Origin: Ctenosaura bakeri
Lineage: Eukaryota > Chordata > Lepidosauria > Squamata > Iguanidae
DNA length: 64,000 bases
Assembly (NCBI GenBank): GCA_948474755.1
Contig: CAOLHI010000954.1
Coordinates: 139,501-203,500, forward strand
Direction: 5' to 3'
The notes beneath the pieces are model-generated. The model had not been told where the DNA came from. It saw only the letters and a program-made list of their open reading frames with translations, and did no database searches. This document shows positions 44,846 through 56,329 of this stretch, piece after piece. Each line of letters opens with the position of its first letter. Within the stretch, counting starts at the first letter, position 1. Position numbers and translations under genes: made by a program.

Positions 44846-45332
44846 GGCCCTTTTCACACGCGGGCGAAGAAACGGCCGGAAACACACTGAAACGGAGCTC
44901 ACCTTAAACCGGCTAAGTCCGTTGCCAGTGGAGCAGCGTGTTTTCACTGCTCCACACTCGTTGGCATCCCACGGCATCCTGCAGCACCCAAAATGGCGGC
45001 TTACAACTGGCGGAGGCTCTCCACCAACCGGAGAACCTCACCAGCCGGAAATCCCGCCCCCGGCAGATCTGCAGGCATGCCCTTGCACGCGCCTGCAAAT
45101 CCACACTGGTGGTTGCGATGCAGCTGCATGGGGCTGCACACCCCGTGCCTTTTAAAAACCACATAAAAAGTGGTTTTTAAAAAGCACGTGGCGCCGCCAC
45201 TTCCGGTCACCCTAGCGCGGATTGGGTTGTGGAACTACGCAAAAGTAGTCCGCCCCAATCCACTTTACGGTGTAGACGACCTCTGTCAGAGGTCGCTCTA
45301 CACCGTTTTTTAACCCCCGTGTGGAAAGGGCC
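44846..45332. mobile_element. Long MITE, subfamily A, copy 2 (inverted relative to 6222)
   Basis: Starts GGCCCTTTTCACACGCGGGC and ends CCCCGTGTGGAAAGGGCC. The interior shares, in reverse orientation to 6222-6646, the CAAAATGGCGG and TCTCCACCAACCGGAG words and the CCTCTGTCAGAGGTCGCTCT block near the end. An internal inverted repeat CTTTTAAAAACCAC/GTGGTTTTTAAAAAG (about 45148-45184) is present. The flanking triplets are ACT and ATT, so a 3-bp duplication is not intact. CpG-rich, no transposase. Confidence 0.78.
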
Positions 45333-45339
45333 ATTATCT

Positions 45340-46915
45340 CTTGAGGAGATCAAAGGGGAAGCACGATCACTTCCCAACTGTCTCTCATATGGAGGAGCTC
45401 TACATATGCATATCAGTATGCTTAGAAAATCCTCTCTCATGCTAGCTGAATCTGCATATATTGGGAAGATGTTGGGGAGCTGCAGATGTAGGCATAAGCA
45501 ATTGTAGTCTGTGGCTGTGGTGGACATCAGCAGTATAAAGGGGATTGCAGGAACCTCCCTATGGTGGTTGATGCTGTAAAAGTTAACACCAATCAATTTA
45601 CTAACTGTGTCTACTGTTAGAGTCATGAGTATAGCTTTAACCAGTTTTTAGTCCAGATGAAGCTTAGGTAGTGATAACAGTTGACACAATTTGATTACAG
45701 AGACCGAAGTGATTCATTTTCTAAGACTTTAAAAAAAATTTTTTAAAGGAAGAATCAATGATTAATAGAAAGGGAAGGGAGGAAGAAGAGGAAAGATGGG
45801 AATTTGGAAGAGCAATTTTTGGACAACAGTCCTTCCAACCCACCCACCCCCCCCGGCTGGCTGGTGGACACTAGAGCTATTGTACAAAAAAGTAACTTTC
45901 CAGGCTCGGAAAGACTGATTAGTAGCCTGCCAGTAATGGATTTTTGTTTTGTTTTTTAAAAACCTTTTTAATTAGCTTAACTGGGAGTCAGATCAGGAAT
46001 AAAGAGATATAGTTTTATTACAAGATAGACTCAACAGGAAATGGGGATGATGGCAGCGTGAGTAAATTGATTGAAGGAATTCCATATAGAGAGGGGGAAA
46101 ACTCATATATGCAACTTAAATTCCATGAGCAAAGATAGTTTGGGCTGAATAGGAAATAGAAATGATAACAAAAACCTGATCTTAGAAGACTGTGATATGC
46201 CTTCAGGGCAGGATCAGGAAATGTTTATAGAGATAAGTAAAGCCTAGAACACTGGCTGCAGGGAATTTCAATTATCTGAATAGTAAAACTGAGGAAGAAC
46301 TACTCTTTTCTTGAGAACAACTCCACAGCAGTAATATTATTCTATACAGGATGTTGACTTACTAGCAAGATTAGAGACTTTGTCTCAGAGATCATAATAT
46401 AATTAGACCCCCCCCCCCAAAAAAAATTCCATTAAACATAACAAGATGGGGAAAACCACTGACACAATAGAAGTCTCTCCTTGGATCTCAACTCCTATAT
46501 AATAGAGGGGTCTGTTTGAAATAGAAGGTGACTGAGATTTCTTAGCTTTACAAATAAGTGTCACTCTGTTTTGCTTTGCTTTGCTTTGTTTTTGTGCCTT
46601 CTAGCATGCTGGCCACCTTTCATACTTGCAAGTATGCTTCATCAACCTTGTCAAAATACATAAAACCTCTCAGTGGCTAACCAACTCTAAAAAATCCGTC
46701 AATAAATGCACAATGGCAGATGTACACCTTGGAACAATTGCCTTATTAACATGGTTGAGCTTCACCAATATGGTGCCTTGTCAATTGCTCGCCATCATCC
46801 ACTATTAGGGCTGGAAAAAAAATACTCAAAATACTTGAAAAAATTGTCAAAAACATGTTTCTTTAGTGTGGGTAGCCCTGAGGATCATGAACTGATAAGA
46901 ATATTTGCAAAATTT
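45340..46915. other. Unassigned intergenic sequence
   Basis: Contains C runs near 45844-45855 and 46410-46418, and a purine-rich stretch around 45765-45800. No gene recognised. Confidence 0.4.
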
Positions 46916-46919
46916 GGCC

Positions 46920-47150
46920 TTATTCTACACAAAACTTGCACTCTGTTTGTTTCTGCAAACAAAACGACAGAAATTAATATTTAAATAATATTCCTGTGCA
47001 GAAAATGCTGTTTCGTGTGGAGAAAAGGGTGTGCTTTTTCTGTGCACATGAAAATTTTGCACAGAATAAGTCCCAACTGTGAATATTTTTTTTAAATTGC
47101 GTAGTTCTTGAAGACTTATTTGCATCAGGAAAACATTTGCAAAAATTATT
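46920..47150. repeat. Palindrome-rich unclassified repeat, copy 1
   Basis: Contains TTATTCTACACAAAACTTGC, CCTGTGCAGAAAATGCTGTT, TTTTGCACAGAATAAGTCCC and GTGAATATTTTTTTTAAATTGCG. The last two are near-identical to a stretch at 55295-55345. The words TCTGTGC/GCACAGA alternate in both orientations. Confidence 0.6.
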
Positions 47151-47379
47151 CATAGCTTACTTCAAGAATGAAATTAATGAAGAATTACATTCCTTCTCTA
47201 TGTGTGAGAAAACATGGGAAATAGCTACCTATTTTTTTATATATAGAATGACTGGTACCTTATTAATAACACACTGTATCTCTAAATGAGCTGTTCTGTA
47301 GAGATCAGATGAGAAAGACCCATTTATAGAATGCAATTCTTCACTAAGTTTCTTCCTGACAAGCAATTTTAACAGCTTT

Positions 47380-47715
47380 TTTTTTCCTCCCGCTGTAAGG
47401 AAGTCTTCAAAACCTTCACAGTTTTCAAAATCTATTTGCAGTTCTGGACTTATTCTGTGTAGAATTCACAAGTAGTTGCTTGGCACAGAAAATATTTTCT
47501 GTGCAGCAAACAGGTCTGTTGTTTTCTATGCAAATAAACTGCATGAATATAATATACAGAATGAATCCCCAACCGTAGTATTTTCTGTATAGAAACATTT
47601 TTCCTGCAGAAAATTTTCTGTACAGAAATTATTTTCTGTACAGAAAATATTGCTTTCTGTGCAAAACAACCACATGTGTATTTTGCACAGAAAAAGTCCC
47701 AAAGTATGAGTTTCT
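47380..47715. repeat. Palindrome-rich unclassified repeat, copy 2
   Basis: Holds a perfect 22-bp palindrome at 47483-47504 (GCACAGAAAAT and its complement) and a perfect 18-bp palindrome ATTTTCTGTACAGAAAAT at 47631-47648. It also holds two further near copies (47610-47626, 47581-47595). It ends TTTTGCACAGAAAAAGTCCC. The family is unknown to me and nothing is coded. Confidence 0.7.
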
Positions 47716-47719
47716 CATC

Positions 47720-48290
47720 AGTCTAGGATTCTTCTTGTCAGAATCTTTAAAAAATGCTCAAAACCAGGTCTTTCTTTCTTTCTTTCCTCCCTTTTTACCA
47801 TTTTCTGAATATTTTTGAATTCTTTCCATCCCTACACATTCATTAATAGAGTGGCTTTAAAGACTACAGTGAATTTTCTGTTACGAATTACAATTTCACA
47901 ATAATTGATTTTTCTCCTTGTCGAAAGGGAGGCCCATCACTCGGAAATTATTTCTTCTGCAGCAGGACTGTGAAAGATGAAGCAAGACTGACTGGCCAGA
48001 AGGAATAACTATCTTAAAAAAATTTCCTTGCCCTCATTAAATGCCACACACAAATTCCTTCATACTGAGTCAGCGAACTTTGGAGCCAGTAGGGAAAATG
48101 GGGCCCAGGCCTTTAAATCCTCTTCAGACAATAAAAATTATTCTCCATCAGTACCAATTGTTTTGAGATTTGTCTCTCTTTCTCAAGAAATGTAGCAGTT
48201 TCTTAAGAGATCAGCCAGCAAACTGAAACCTGGCAACCATAATTTTGGATTTGAAATTTAAATCAGATGAAAGACCAAAGTTGAGAAAAA
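47720..48290. other. Unassigned intergenic sequence
   Basis: No gene recognised. A short TTTC tract lies at 47771-47786. Confidence 0.4.
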
Positions 48291-48294
48291 TTGT

Positions 48295-48508
48295 TATAGC
48301 AATAGCATGTATATTTCTATACCACTTATCAGCTAGGTGCTCTCTAAGTGGTTTACAATGTGTTAGCTATTTGCCCCCAATAAGCTGGGTACTCATTTTA
48401 CCAACCTGCGGAAGGATGGAAGGCTGAGTCAACCTGGAGCCCTGTGGGATCGAACTCACAACCTTGTGGCTGCAGCACAGGCATTTAACCACTGCACCAC
48501 CAAGGCTC
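48295..48508 (-). mobile_element. tRNA-derived SINE of a third type, complete, reverse orientation
   Basis: On the minus strand it begins GAGCCTTGGTGGTGCAGTGG TTAAATGCC, a tRNA-like head with a B-box-like GTTCGATCCCAC. It continues TCCAGGTTGACTCAGCCTTC and ends CCACTTAGAGAGCACCTAGC followed by GTATAGAAATATA. The body differs from the ACA-tailed family. It resembles a common squamate SINE, but I will not name it. Confidence 0.8.
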
Positions 48509-48511
48509 TGT

Positions 48512-49200
48512 TTATACTTCTCTTCCAAGTCATTGACCCTTCAAATAATCAAAGTTAGGTTGTGATTTTCTGGGAACCAGAGAACAAAAGACTGCATTTT
48601 CCAAAACTGATGATACAGATGTTTTCTTTTGGGATAGTGGGAAGAACCTACTTTTGCACTGTTTTGCTTCTTGCATGAGGACATGAATTTTGCAGCTAAA
48701 ACTATTTTTTCATACTAAGTGGGAAACGGTCATTAAAACAGAGTATTTTCTATAAAAAGGTAGGAATATTGTATGGTTTGGGATTGGGGGTTGCCAATCC
48801 CGTTCATATTAGTTGGTCTGATTTCTCCACTTTCATCTTATTTACAAAGCTCAGAAGTTTCATTGTGATATTTCAGAGTTCTTTTCAGTTAATATTTGGA
48901 TGAAAAATGAACACATGGCATTAGGAAACAAAATTGTGGAAACAGGGTCTCCCCATCTCCTGATTTCAGATCTTCATTTGAAGAAGCTACACATGTATCT
49001 ATGGAAACAGACTTAACAGTATCTGTGTACAGCCCTCTTTAAACTTTCAGTTTACCACTGCCGGGTCAAAATTCGATGAACAATTTCTTTGTCATTTTTT
49101 CAGCTTCTCTTCCTACCTGTCCCTCCTCCCTCTTAGTCTGTTCTAGATTATAAATCTCTGAAACAGATTGATGTGAAACAGAAAAAAGGTAATTTTTAAC
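48512..49200. other. Unassigned intergenic sequence
   Basis: Nothing recognised. Confidence 0.4.
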
Positions 49201-49203
49201 ATA

Positions 49204-49635
49204 GGCCCTTTTCACATGGTATTTGCCATGTGAAAGGGCTTCCGGAGCATTGCGTGATTGCGAGGAGAGGTCCACATGATGTCCTCGCAATCGTGCGATG
49301 GTGCTGGGGCCAGCAGGTGCTGACCGTGCACTATTTCATTTTCGGCTTGTAGCTGAAAATGGTGAGGGATTGTGTGTTGCTCCAAGGCCCCACATGCACT
49401 TACCATGCATGTGGAGCCTCCAGGGGTGCGGCCCTCGTGCTTCCTCCTCCAATGCAGCCTGGGAAAATGCCCAGCTGAACTGTGGAAGGAAGAGGCAGAG
49501 CCCTCACACTGCCTGCCGGCCAGCAGGCAATGGCTGCAGAGCTGAAGCAGCAGGGACGCAAGAGCCTTTTGCAAGAGGCTGCTCATGTGATCCCTGCGCC
49601 CCTGCACTGGAAAGAGGTAAGGTGCGGAAAGGACC
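49204..49635. mobile_element. 432-bp long MITE, subfamily B, copy 1
   Basis: Starts GGCCCTTTTCACATGG and ends GGTGCGGAAAGGACC. Flanks ATA and GTA may be a mutated 3-bp duplication. Interior landmarks shared with 54367-54798 in the same order: a CTGAAAATG hairpin (CATTTTCGGCTTGTAGCTGAAAATG region, positions 49336-49360), CTGTGGAAGGAAG, and AAAGAGGTAAGGTGCG at the right end. Both copies are exactly 432 bp. An opposing 255-codon minus frame begins 344 bp beyond the element and runs into it; it has no known domain and ends inside the MITE. Confidence 0.8.
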
Positions 49636-49639
49636 GTAG

Positions 49640-51405
49640 TGATGATCAATTGAAAAACAAAAGCAAAACAAAACAAAACTAGACCATCAAGGCTCAGAAT
49701 GTATATTAATTCAAAAGATGGGAAGAAAGCAAGTTTTTGCTCAAATCCCAGACTTTGGAAGTTAAGCCCCTGGATTCTTGACTTTGAAGGACACAGCAAT
49801 TGTGAAATTGGGTGATATGAACAACTAACAAAGTAGCATTTCAAATTTGCACTCATGTTAAACACATAATTAGCAATATGCCCCACCAAAATATGTGCAG
49901 TGTGTGTTTTCGTAGAAGTACAAGAAAAATGTGCAATTCTATCAGTAGATTGAATAAAGAGTAAGCACGGCTGTCCCACAAGCTGTACACTTCTTTAGTA
50001 AAAGCTCAACACAAGGTTATTAAATATCCAGATGAGGAAAAGATAAAGCTGGACACCTTAGCCTGTGGAACTAATTACATGTAATATACTTGAAAAAAAA
50101 GAACATACTAGGGAATAAAGCTTCTTAAAGCCCATCATCACACTAGGAAGCAAATCATAAATGGAACAAGTTAGTTTTCTAATTAAATAAGGTACTAGAA
50201 CATGTTTCAATTCAATTTTATTTTTGTTTCTCCAGCTACATAACATTGCAGAGATTGCAAGATATTTATTTTAAATGGGATGTCTCTTCATTTAGCGGGT
50301 TTGGCAAGAAAAGAGGATATGAGTTGCATTAGGCTAACCCATGTGACATGACTGAAACAATCAGAGAAGAGAGCTATTTAAGTTGGCTGTCAACCTTGAC
50401 AGGCCTCTAAGGCATGGGAAAAGGTACCCATAGGAGTTTGTACAGAGTCATTCTTTCTTCCATGTATGATCCCTCATTTAACTGTGATATTATCTTACTA
50501 CAATGGCCATTATCTCAAAAGCGAAACCCTAAAGAGGTATTCACATCCTGCCACAGACTCAGCATACTGCCTACATATTCTTCTTGTGAAAATAGCCTGA
50601 ATTCTGGAGCTGTAGAAAGGAGCGAGACTTTTCAGTATAGAAGATCTCTGTAGGTATGTGTATTGTATTGCATTCAGCATAACACACACCTAGCTGATGA
50701 ATGGTGTGGGTGGAAAGGAGAGAGATGTGTTCGATAGGCACCATGAAGGTCCCCTCCTATGACTCTATGATGGGGAGATGATTCGTGTCTAAATGTATTG
50801 CCAATATGTATCATTTCCTATTTCCATATTTCTTTTGCAAGGAACAACAGGTAACAGGTCTTTTTCATGGCCTCTGGACAATCCAACCTTCATAGAACAA
50901 CATTTAGAAGATTCTAGAACTAAGCAATAAAGATTTTTGGGGGCAGAGGGAGGAAGATCACTGCAAACTCTTCAGGCTACAGGCAGATGCAAACTCAACG
51001 TCTATAATTGCTGCCTTCCCACTCAGTTATTTCCAGAGCTTGAAAGACAAATGTGACAAGATGGTATCCATTACATATTCCTTTGGGAGTGAGGCAATGA
51101 GGGCATTACATTATTTTACTGAAATACTGCAAAGTTTTAAAGTGCAATGTATAGTTTTAACTCTTTATTTCAGAAATGATTTTCCAGGGATGAGATGGGC
51201 TATTTTTAGCTGTTTTGTTTTTAGAAAGGTTCATTTTAAAAAAATATATGTTGTGGACAGCGTTGCTTTCCCAAAAGCAATGGGCAGAGTGAAGACATGC
51301 CATGTAAAAAAAATAGTGTCCTAACTCCCAACAGCAACTGTAGTGGCTGGAAGTTTTTCTGTGCATTCCCCCAATGAAAGATAAAAAAAGTCATCCTTCA
51401 CTTCT
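49640..51405. other. Unassigned intergenic sequence
   Basis: No gene or repeat recognised. Confidence 0.4.
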
Positions 51406-51411
51406 TTCTCT

Positions 51412-51910
51412 GGCCCTTTCCGCATGAGGTGAGTGAATCGCTCCATGTCGTTACTTACTGATTCTTCTGGCCTTGAAGCAACATGGACTTTCCCCTTAAA
51501 CCCTTCCACAGGGCTCCTGTGTTTGTTCCAGGGTGATTTGGAGCAGTGCGAGGTCTTTAGATCTGCACTGGTGAGGCTAAAATGGTGGCTTCTGGTTGTT
51601 TGTGGATCCGGACCAACTGCTGAAGCTGGCCACACCCACAGCCTGCCCTCTGCTGATCGCAGGCTCACGTTGGTGCAGATCTGCGCATCTGCACAACTGA
51701 GCAGGAATGAAGTGGTGCGCTCCAGAAAACTGAAAGATCTGTTTTTTCCGGTCTTCACTTAGCACACTGAGGTACCACTTGGGGGCATTTTGTATCGGAC
51801 TTAGGTGCGGAACTAGGGTAAATAGTCTGAACCTAGTCCGATCCAACATGCAGATGACCTCCGTGACAGGACGCCTTGGCCCGTCTTAACTTCCTCGTGC
51901 AGAAAGGGCC
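51412..51910. mobile_element. Long MITE, subfamily A, copy 3
   Basis: Starts GGCCCTTTCCGCATGAG and ends TCGTGCAGAAAGGGCC. It shares with the other A copies GCTAAAATGGTGGCTTCTGG, TGCAGATCTGCGCATCTGCA-type words and GACCTCCGTGACAGGACG near the end, in the same orientation as 44846-45332. The flanking triplets are TCT and TGT. At 499 bp it is the longest copy. It encodes no recognisable protein. Confidence 0.78.
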
Positions 51911-51980
51911 TGTCTCTCCCTTTCCTCAATTGTTCTCTTTTATATTTTTGTGTTTTACTTCACTTTGGTGATATCTCATA

Positions 51981-52180
51981 GAGTCTTTCCACACTACACT
52001 GTTATAGTGCTATTATTCCACTTTCAGCATCTTATGGAATCCTGGGGTTTGGGGCTTAGGGAGGGGCATTTAGAAATCTCAGGCAGAGAGCTCTTTGGAC
52101 TTGGCAAACTGCAAGCCCCAGGATTCTATAGGATGTTGAAAATGGACTAACAGTACTATACATTGTAGTGCGGAAAGACC
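51981..52180. mobile_element. 200-bp short palindromic MITE
   Basis: The left arm is GTCTTTCCACACTACACTGT followed by TATAGTGCTATTATTCCACT. The right arm includes AAGCCCCAGGATTCTATAGG and ends TGTAGTGCGGAAAGACC. The spacer contains GGCAGAGAGCTC, as in 29449-29650. It is one of the most complete copies of the short subfamily. Confidence 0.85.
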
Positions 52181-52184
52181 CATA

Positions 52185-54360
52185 GATCTTTCTTTTTCTA
52201 GAAACCAACAGCTCAGAGTTTCCAGACATGACATTTATTCAGTTTTCTGTATAACAGTCATGCACAAATGTTTAACGCTTCTATAATTCCAGATTTATTT
52301 TAAATGCCATTTATTCTGATAAAAGCTGAAGGCAGAAGCCCAATGAAAACTTTTATTCAGGTTAGCAAAACATTTTTATACCTTTTAAAAAACAAAAAAC
52401 AAAAAACCACCTCCTATCTCCTACTCTGACATGAAAAAAAAGCAGTTTAGAAATAAAACTGACAATATATTCAGCCAAAGATGGATTCTCTTTTCTCTCT
52501 CTCTCTCTCTCTCTCACATGTTCTAACATGGCTTCATTAAAATAAAAGCACCACCTTAGGGATTGCACGGAACTGAATATTGCGTACCTAAATGGTATTT
52601 ATGACTGGCCTAAATGTAAAGTGAATTAAAATTTAAAAGATTGTACTCAGGTAGGCCACAGAAGTCTCTAAAAGAATGTCCATTAGGAAGATGAAAGAAC
52701 CTAGAGTGCCCAAGTGACAGGGACATGTCAGGTTAGCGGTCAGGCATACCTTTACACTTAATGGCAAGGCAAATGCAAGAAATATTGCCAGCATCCTATG
52801 TTATTCACATATTTATTTTAACCAAGGAAAAGAAGGTCAGGACTTTAAAAGGATATCCCCCAGAAAAAGAAAGCAGCATGAAATACAAAAAGTAGAAACA
52901 GACTTACTGCTGTTGTGAAGCAGAATAAAAATATAAACGTATGAACACTTAACTAGAGGTAAAATCCTGCTGAGTAAGTAAGAGTGTTAGGATTGTGCTG
53001 TGCATACAATTTGGCCAACAGATGCATATGCTTGAGTTGAGTATTAAATCCATACACATTTTCCTTATAAATAAATAACCTAGACTGGAAAGTTTAGTTA
53101 AGGTCGAAGGTCATACCAGCAAACTTTTTTTTCTCATTTGATCCTTTAAAAAAGATTTAAAAAAACTAAATCTTTCCCATCCCTTATAGCCTGGGCCTAA
53201 ATCCCCCTAGTAGCCCCTATCAGGAGAATAAACTTATTGAATCAATAGAATGTACATAACTGTCAACTCATTGTCCATCAACTGATTCAGTGGGTTTATT
53301 CTGTTTTAAACATCCAATAGGTCTTCTGCCAGTGTTTGAATGTTTTCTTCAAAGTTTGAATGTTTTCTGCAGTACAATGATATGTCATACATGTACCTCT
53401 GTTCTTGATTTTCCTGGATTTTTTAAACACAGATTCTTTCTTAGACCAAATTTTCAAGCAAATCTATATAAAGAATACAGTCCTTCATAAGGGAGATTTA
53501 AGCTGAATCCAATTTTGTGTGTGTGTTGCTAACTAAAAAATGTTGCTAACTAAAAAGTGGAGAAAATTTCTTCCAGAAATCTAGGATTCTAGACTTTGTG
53601 GGTTAGCCTGAACTATGTTGCTTACCTGAACCATAGCTGTTCACATTGCAACTATTAATTTTGTTTTGTTTTTGCTTCTTGTCTTTGCCTGCACAAAAAT
53701 GTATGCATTTAATGAATGGACAGAAGTGTGTAAGAAGCTATGTTGGGAATATGGGAGGATGTGTAGATCTAGCCTATCTAGTTATTATTATATTGGGATC
53801 TCCATATTTACTCTCTTACTTGTATAAAGTTATCTGATAACTAAATGAAATTTCACTAGACCACTATCTAAAAACAGGCAATTACATGCCAATTATACTT
53901 ATTCCTTGCAAAAGAGTGGTCAGTTGGAAATATAAAACTATACATCAAAGAAAGTATATAGTACTTATTAGCAAAACTGAAAGCCAAAACAGGGGCATAC
54001 AATGGCAATGGTTTCTTTCCCAGAGCAAAGAGGAACCTGGGGCAGGGAGGTCACTGAAACCATGGTGGGGTACCAAGACACTTAATTTTTTCTGCCCACA
54101 TGAACAGTTCAGATCCTGTTTGATACTCATTCTACCTCCTTTTAAAGGTATAGGGAATACAGTTGTTCATATCTTACACTGTATATTTGGCTTTGGGTTT
54201 CATTCTAGAGGTGCATGTGTGCATACTTCTTTTTGTTCTGCAAGACAGAACTCTTCATGACATTGATGCCTTGGACCTTAGTGTGCATGATGGGCCTAAA
54301 ATTACATGAGAATTAACACATAGTCTTGGTGATATCAGATCAACAATATGGCCCTAACAT
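52185..54360. other. Unassigned intergenic sequence with a CT microsatellite
   Basis: A (CT)n run lies at 52493-52515. Around 52970-53010 and 53230-53300 there are words (GTTAGGATTGTGCTG; TGATTCAGTGGGTTTATTCTG) from the short 14034-type repeats. No gene recognised. Confidence 0.4.
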
Positions 54361-54366
54361 GACTTG

Positions 54367-54798
54367 GGCCCTTTTTGCATGCTTTTTTTTTTTGCGCGAG
54401 CACTCCTTGAGCATCGCGTGAATGAGAGCATTGCTCCGTATGACGCACTCCTACTCGTGCTATGCTCACGAGGCTAAAGCAGGGTGCGCGCGCATGTTTT
54501 GATATTTGGCTTAAAGCCGAAAATGCTGCGCACTTGCGCAATGCTCACGGCACCCTTCCACGCTTACCTGTGTGCGGTGCTTCAGCGAGCAGGGGCGGTT
54601 GAGCTTCCTTCCCCATGCGCAGCCTACAGCTCCCAGACTGCACTGCGGAAGGAAGGGGTGGGGCACGAGTGCCACAGTCGCGCTATAAGGAAGGTGATAC
54701 GGGAGGCAAAAAGGTCTGTCGTGAGCAGCTCATGCGAGTGGCTGCTCGCACGAGCGCTGCTCCCCACTGCCGCAAAGAGGTAAGGTGCGAAAAGGGCC
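54367..54798. mobile_element. 432-bp long MITE, subfamily B, copy 2
   Basis: Starts GGCCCTTTTTGCATGC and ends GGTGCGAAAAGGGCC. Flanking triplets TTG and CTG differ by one base. It shares the internal order with 49204-49635 (TTTGGCTTAAAGCCGAAAATG hairpin, CACTGCGGAAGGAAGG, GCAAAGAGGTAAGGTGCG) and the same length. It keeps many CpG dinucleotides (for example GCGCGCGC near 54487), unusual for this AT-rich, CpG-poor window. Confidence 0.8.
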
Positions 54799-54804
54799 CT
54801 GGAA

Positions 54805-55185
54805 ATACTTTGATTCCTGCCTTCTTTTATTCTTTATTTGCAGTGTTACTTTCTTTTTGTCTAGGCTGAATCACAAACCAGTCTTTAACAAGACTCCTCA
54901 TGATGAGGAATCTTGCAGAGACTCTAACATCTACTTTTTAGAGTTGATTTGGCCAGGAGGAGACATTCATTTTCCAGCTCTTTCTCACTGCCCTGTCACC
55001 TTGTTATACTTTCCTGCAATCCATAGCAGTTTATTCTTGCACTCAAAGAAGCACAGGTTTAAAAGAGGGGTGGGGTGGGGATTCCCTGGAGCAATTGGAA
55101 GAATATGCAACAATATTATGGTCAAGTAAAGTATTTCTGAAGAATTGGGAAATGCCGATGAGAAGAATCCGGGAGTGATGAAATT
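54805..55185. other. Unassigned intergenic sequence
   Basis: Nothing recognised. Confidence 0.4.
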
Positions 55186-55189
55186 TTCC

Positions 55190-55385
55190 AGAGTTCAGAA
55201 CTTATTCTGTACATATTTTTCACATGAAGTGTTTGTTGCTGTTGCGTGTCTTCAAGTTTTTTTCCCAAATGCTGCTTTCTGCACAAAAATACACACGAAT
55301 TTTGTACAGAATAAACTGTGAATATTTTTTTAAAAATTGCAGTTTTCAAAAACTTTCTTGCAGTGGGAACAAAGTGGTAAAAATA
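55190..55385. repeat. Palindrome-rich unclassified repeat, copy 3
   Basis: AGTTCAGAACTTATTCTGTA, GCTTTCTGCACAAAAATACA, TTTTGTACAGAATAAACTGT and GAATATTTTTTTAAAAATTG match the order of words in 46920-47150 and 47440-47700. A SINE-tail-like phrase (TTTGTTGCTGTTGCGTGTCT) lies inside it at 55231-55250. Confidence 0.6.
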
Positions 55386-55389
55386 CTTG

Positions 55390-56325
55390 TTGAGTCCTTC
55401 AAGAACAAACCAGTGAAGAATTGCATCCCTAGGTCACAGTAAGAAAGAGTTAGAAAAAAGTGCAATGTGTCTGCCCAGAGCAGCTCTTACAGCTCTTACC
55501 CAGTAACTCAGAGTCTTCTGATCATCATCCAAGAGAGTCTCATTCACAGCTTCCTGTTCCATGGAAGTTGGGTTGTGATTCACTTGTTAAAAAGGCAATT
55601 TGTTTGTGTCAATAGCTAATATTATTAATCAGTATAAAGCAGAATGAAGTATCCAGTTGGGATGATGGCCTTTGAGAACATTTTTTGATTAATTATATTA
55701 CTGTATGGATAGACAGCTCATGTTTTGAGGATGCCTGAAACTGGCTTACTTTTCCTTGTTCGCTCTGTGACAAAGATGGGCATACAGGGATAAGGCTGAT
55801 TATTGTGTGCATGTTAGCACTCATACAGGTAACCTGTCAGTCTTTTGTGAAACTAAAGTTTTACAATGCCCTTGAGGGCTTCCAGGCTAGCTGTGAGATT
55901 TATCTCCTGCCTCATGTGGTTGCAGGCCAAATGGGTCAAGTGGGTGTGAACAGTCGTCTGCTAAACCTGTGCAGCCTGTGAAGGAAAACAGGGTTGGTTC
56001 ATATTCCCCTCTCTCACAGTGGCTAGCAGGTTTTGTTGGCCAGTCTGAAGCTCTGGCAAGAGTGTTCTAAATCTCTCTCTTTTGTGTGTGTGTGTGGGGG
56101 GGGGTTCCAGTTTCCTATATGCTACACACTGTTTTGTGTCCAGCTCCTCCAGACTGTTCCCTTACTCTTTGATAGAGTGAATGTGGGTGGCTAACAGATT
56201 TGGCTGTTAGATAAATAAAATGGTGACAAATTTGGGTGGGAAACTAAGTTGGGTCTTTTATGATTCCTTTCTTCCTGTTGATAGGTAATACCATCTGAAA
56301 CATAAATTGGTGGCAATTCACAAAT
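55390..56325. other. Unassigned intergenic sequence
   Basis: Contains a short GT/G run at 56083-56103. No gene recognised. Confidence 0.4.
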
Positions 56326-56329
56326 TTTA

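Noticed and set aside
48450..48508. tRNA gene on the minus strand
   Set aside because: The tRNA-like head is continuous with a SINE body, and the acceptor stem is not formed.
49212..49979. 255-codon minus-strand open frame as a gene
   Set aside because: Its 3' part lies in a subfamily B MITE and its 5' part in unassigned DNA. No domain, signal or conserved motif is recognisable.
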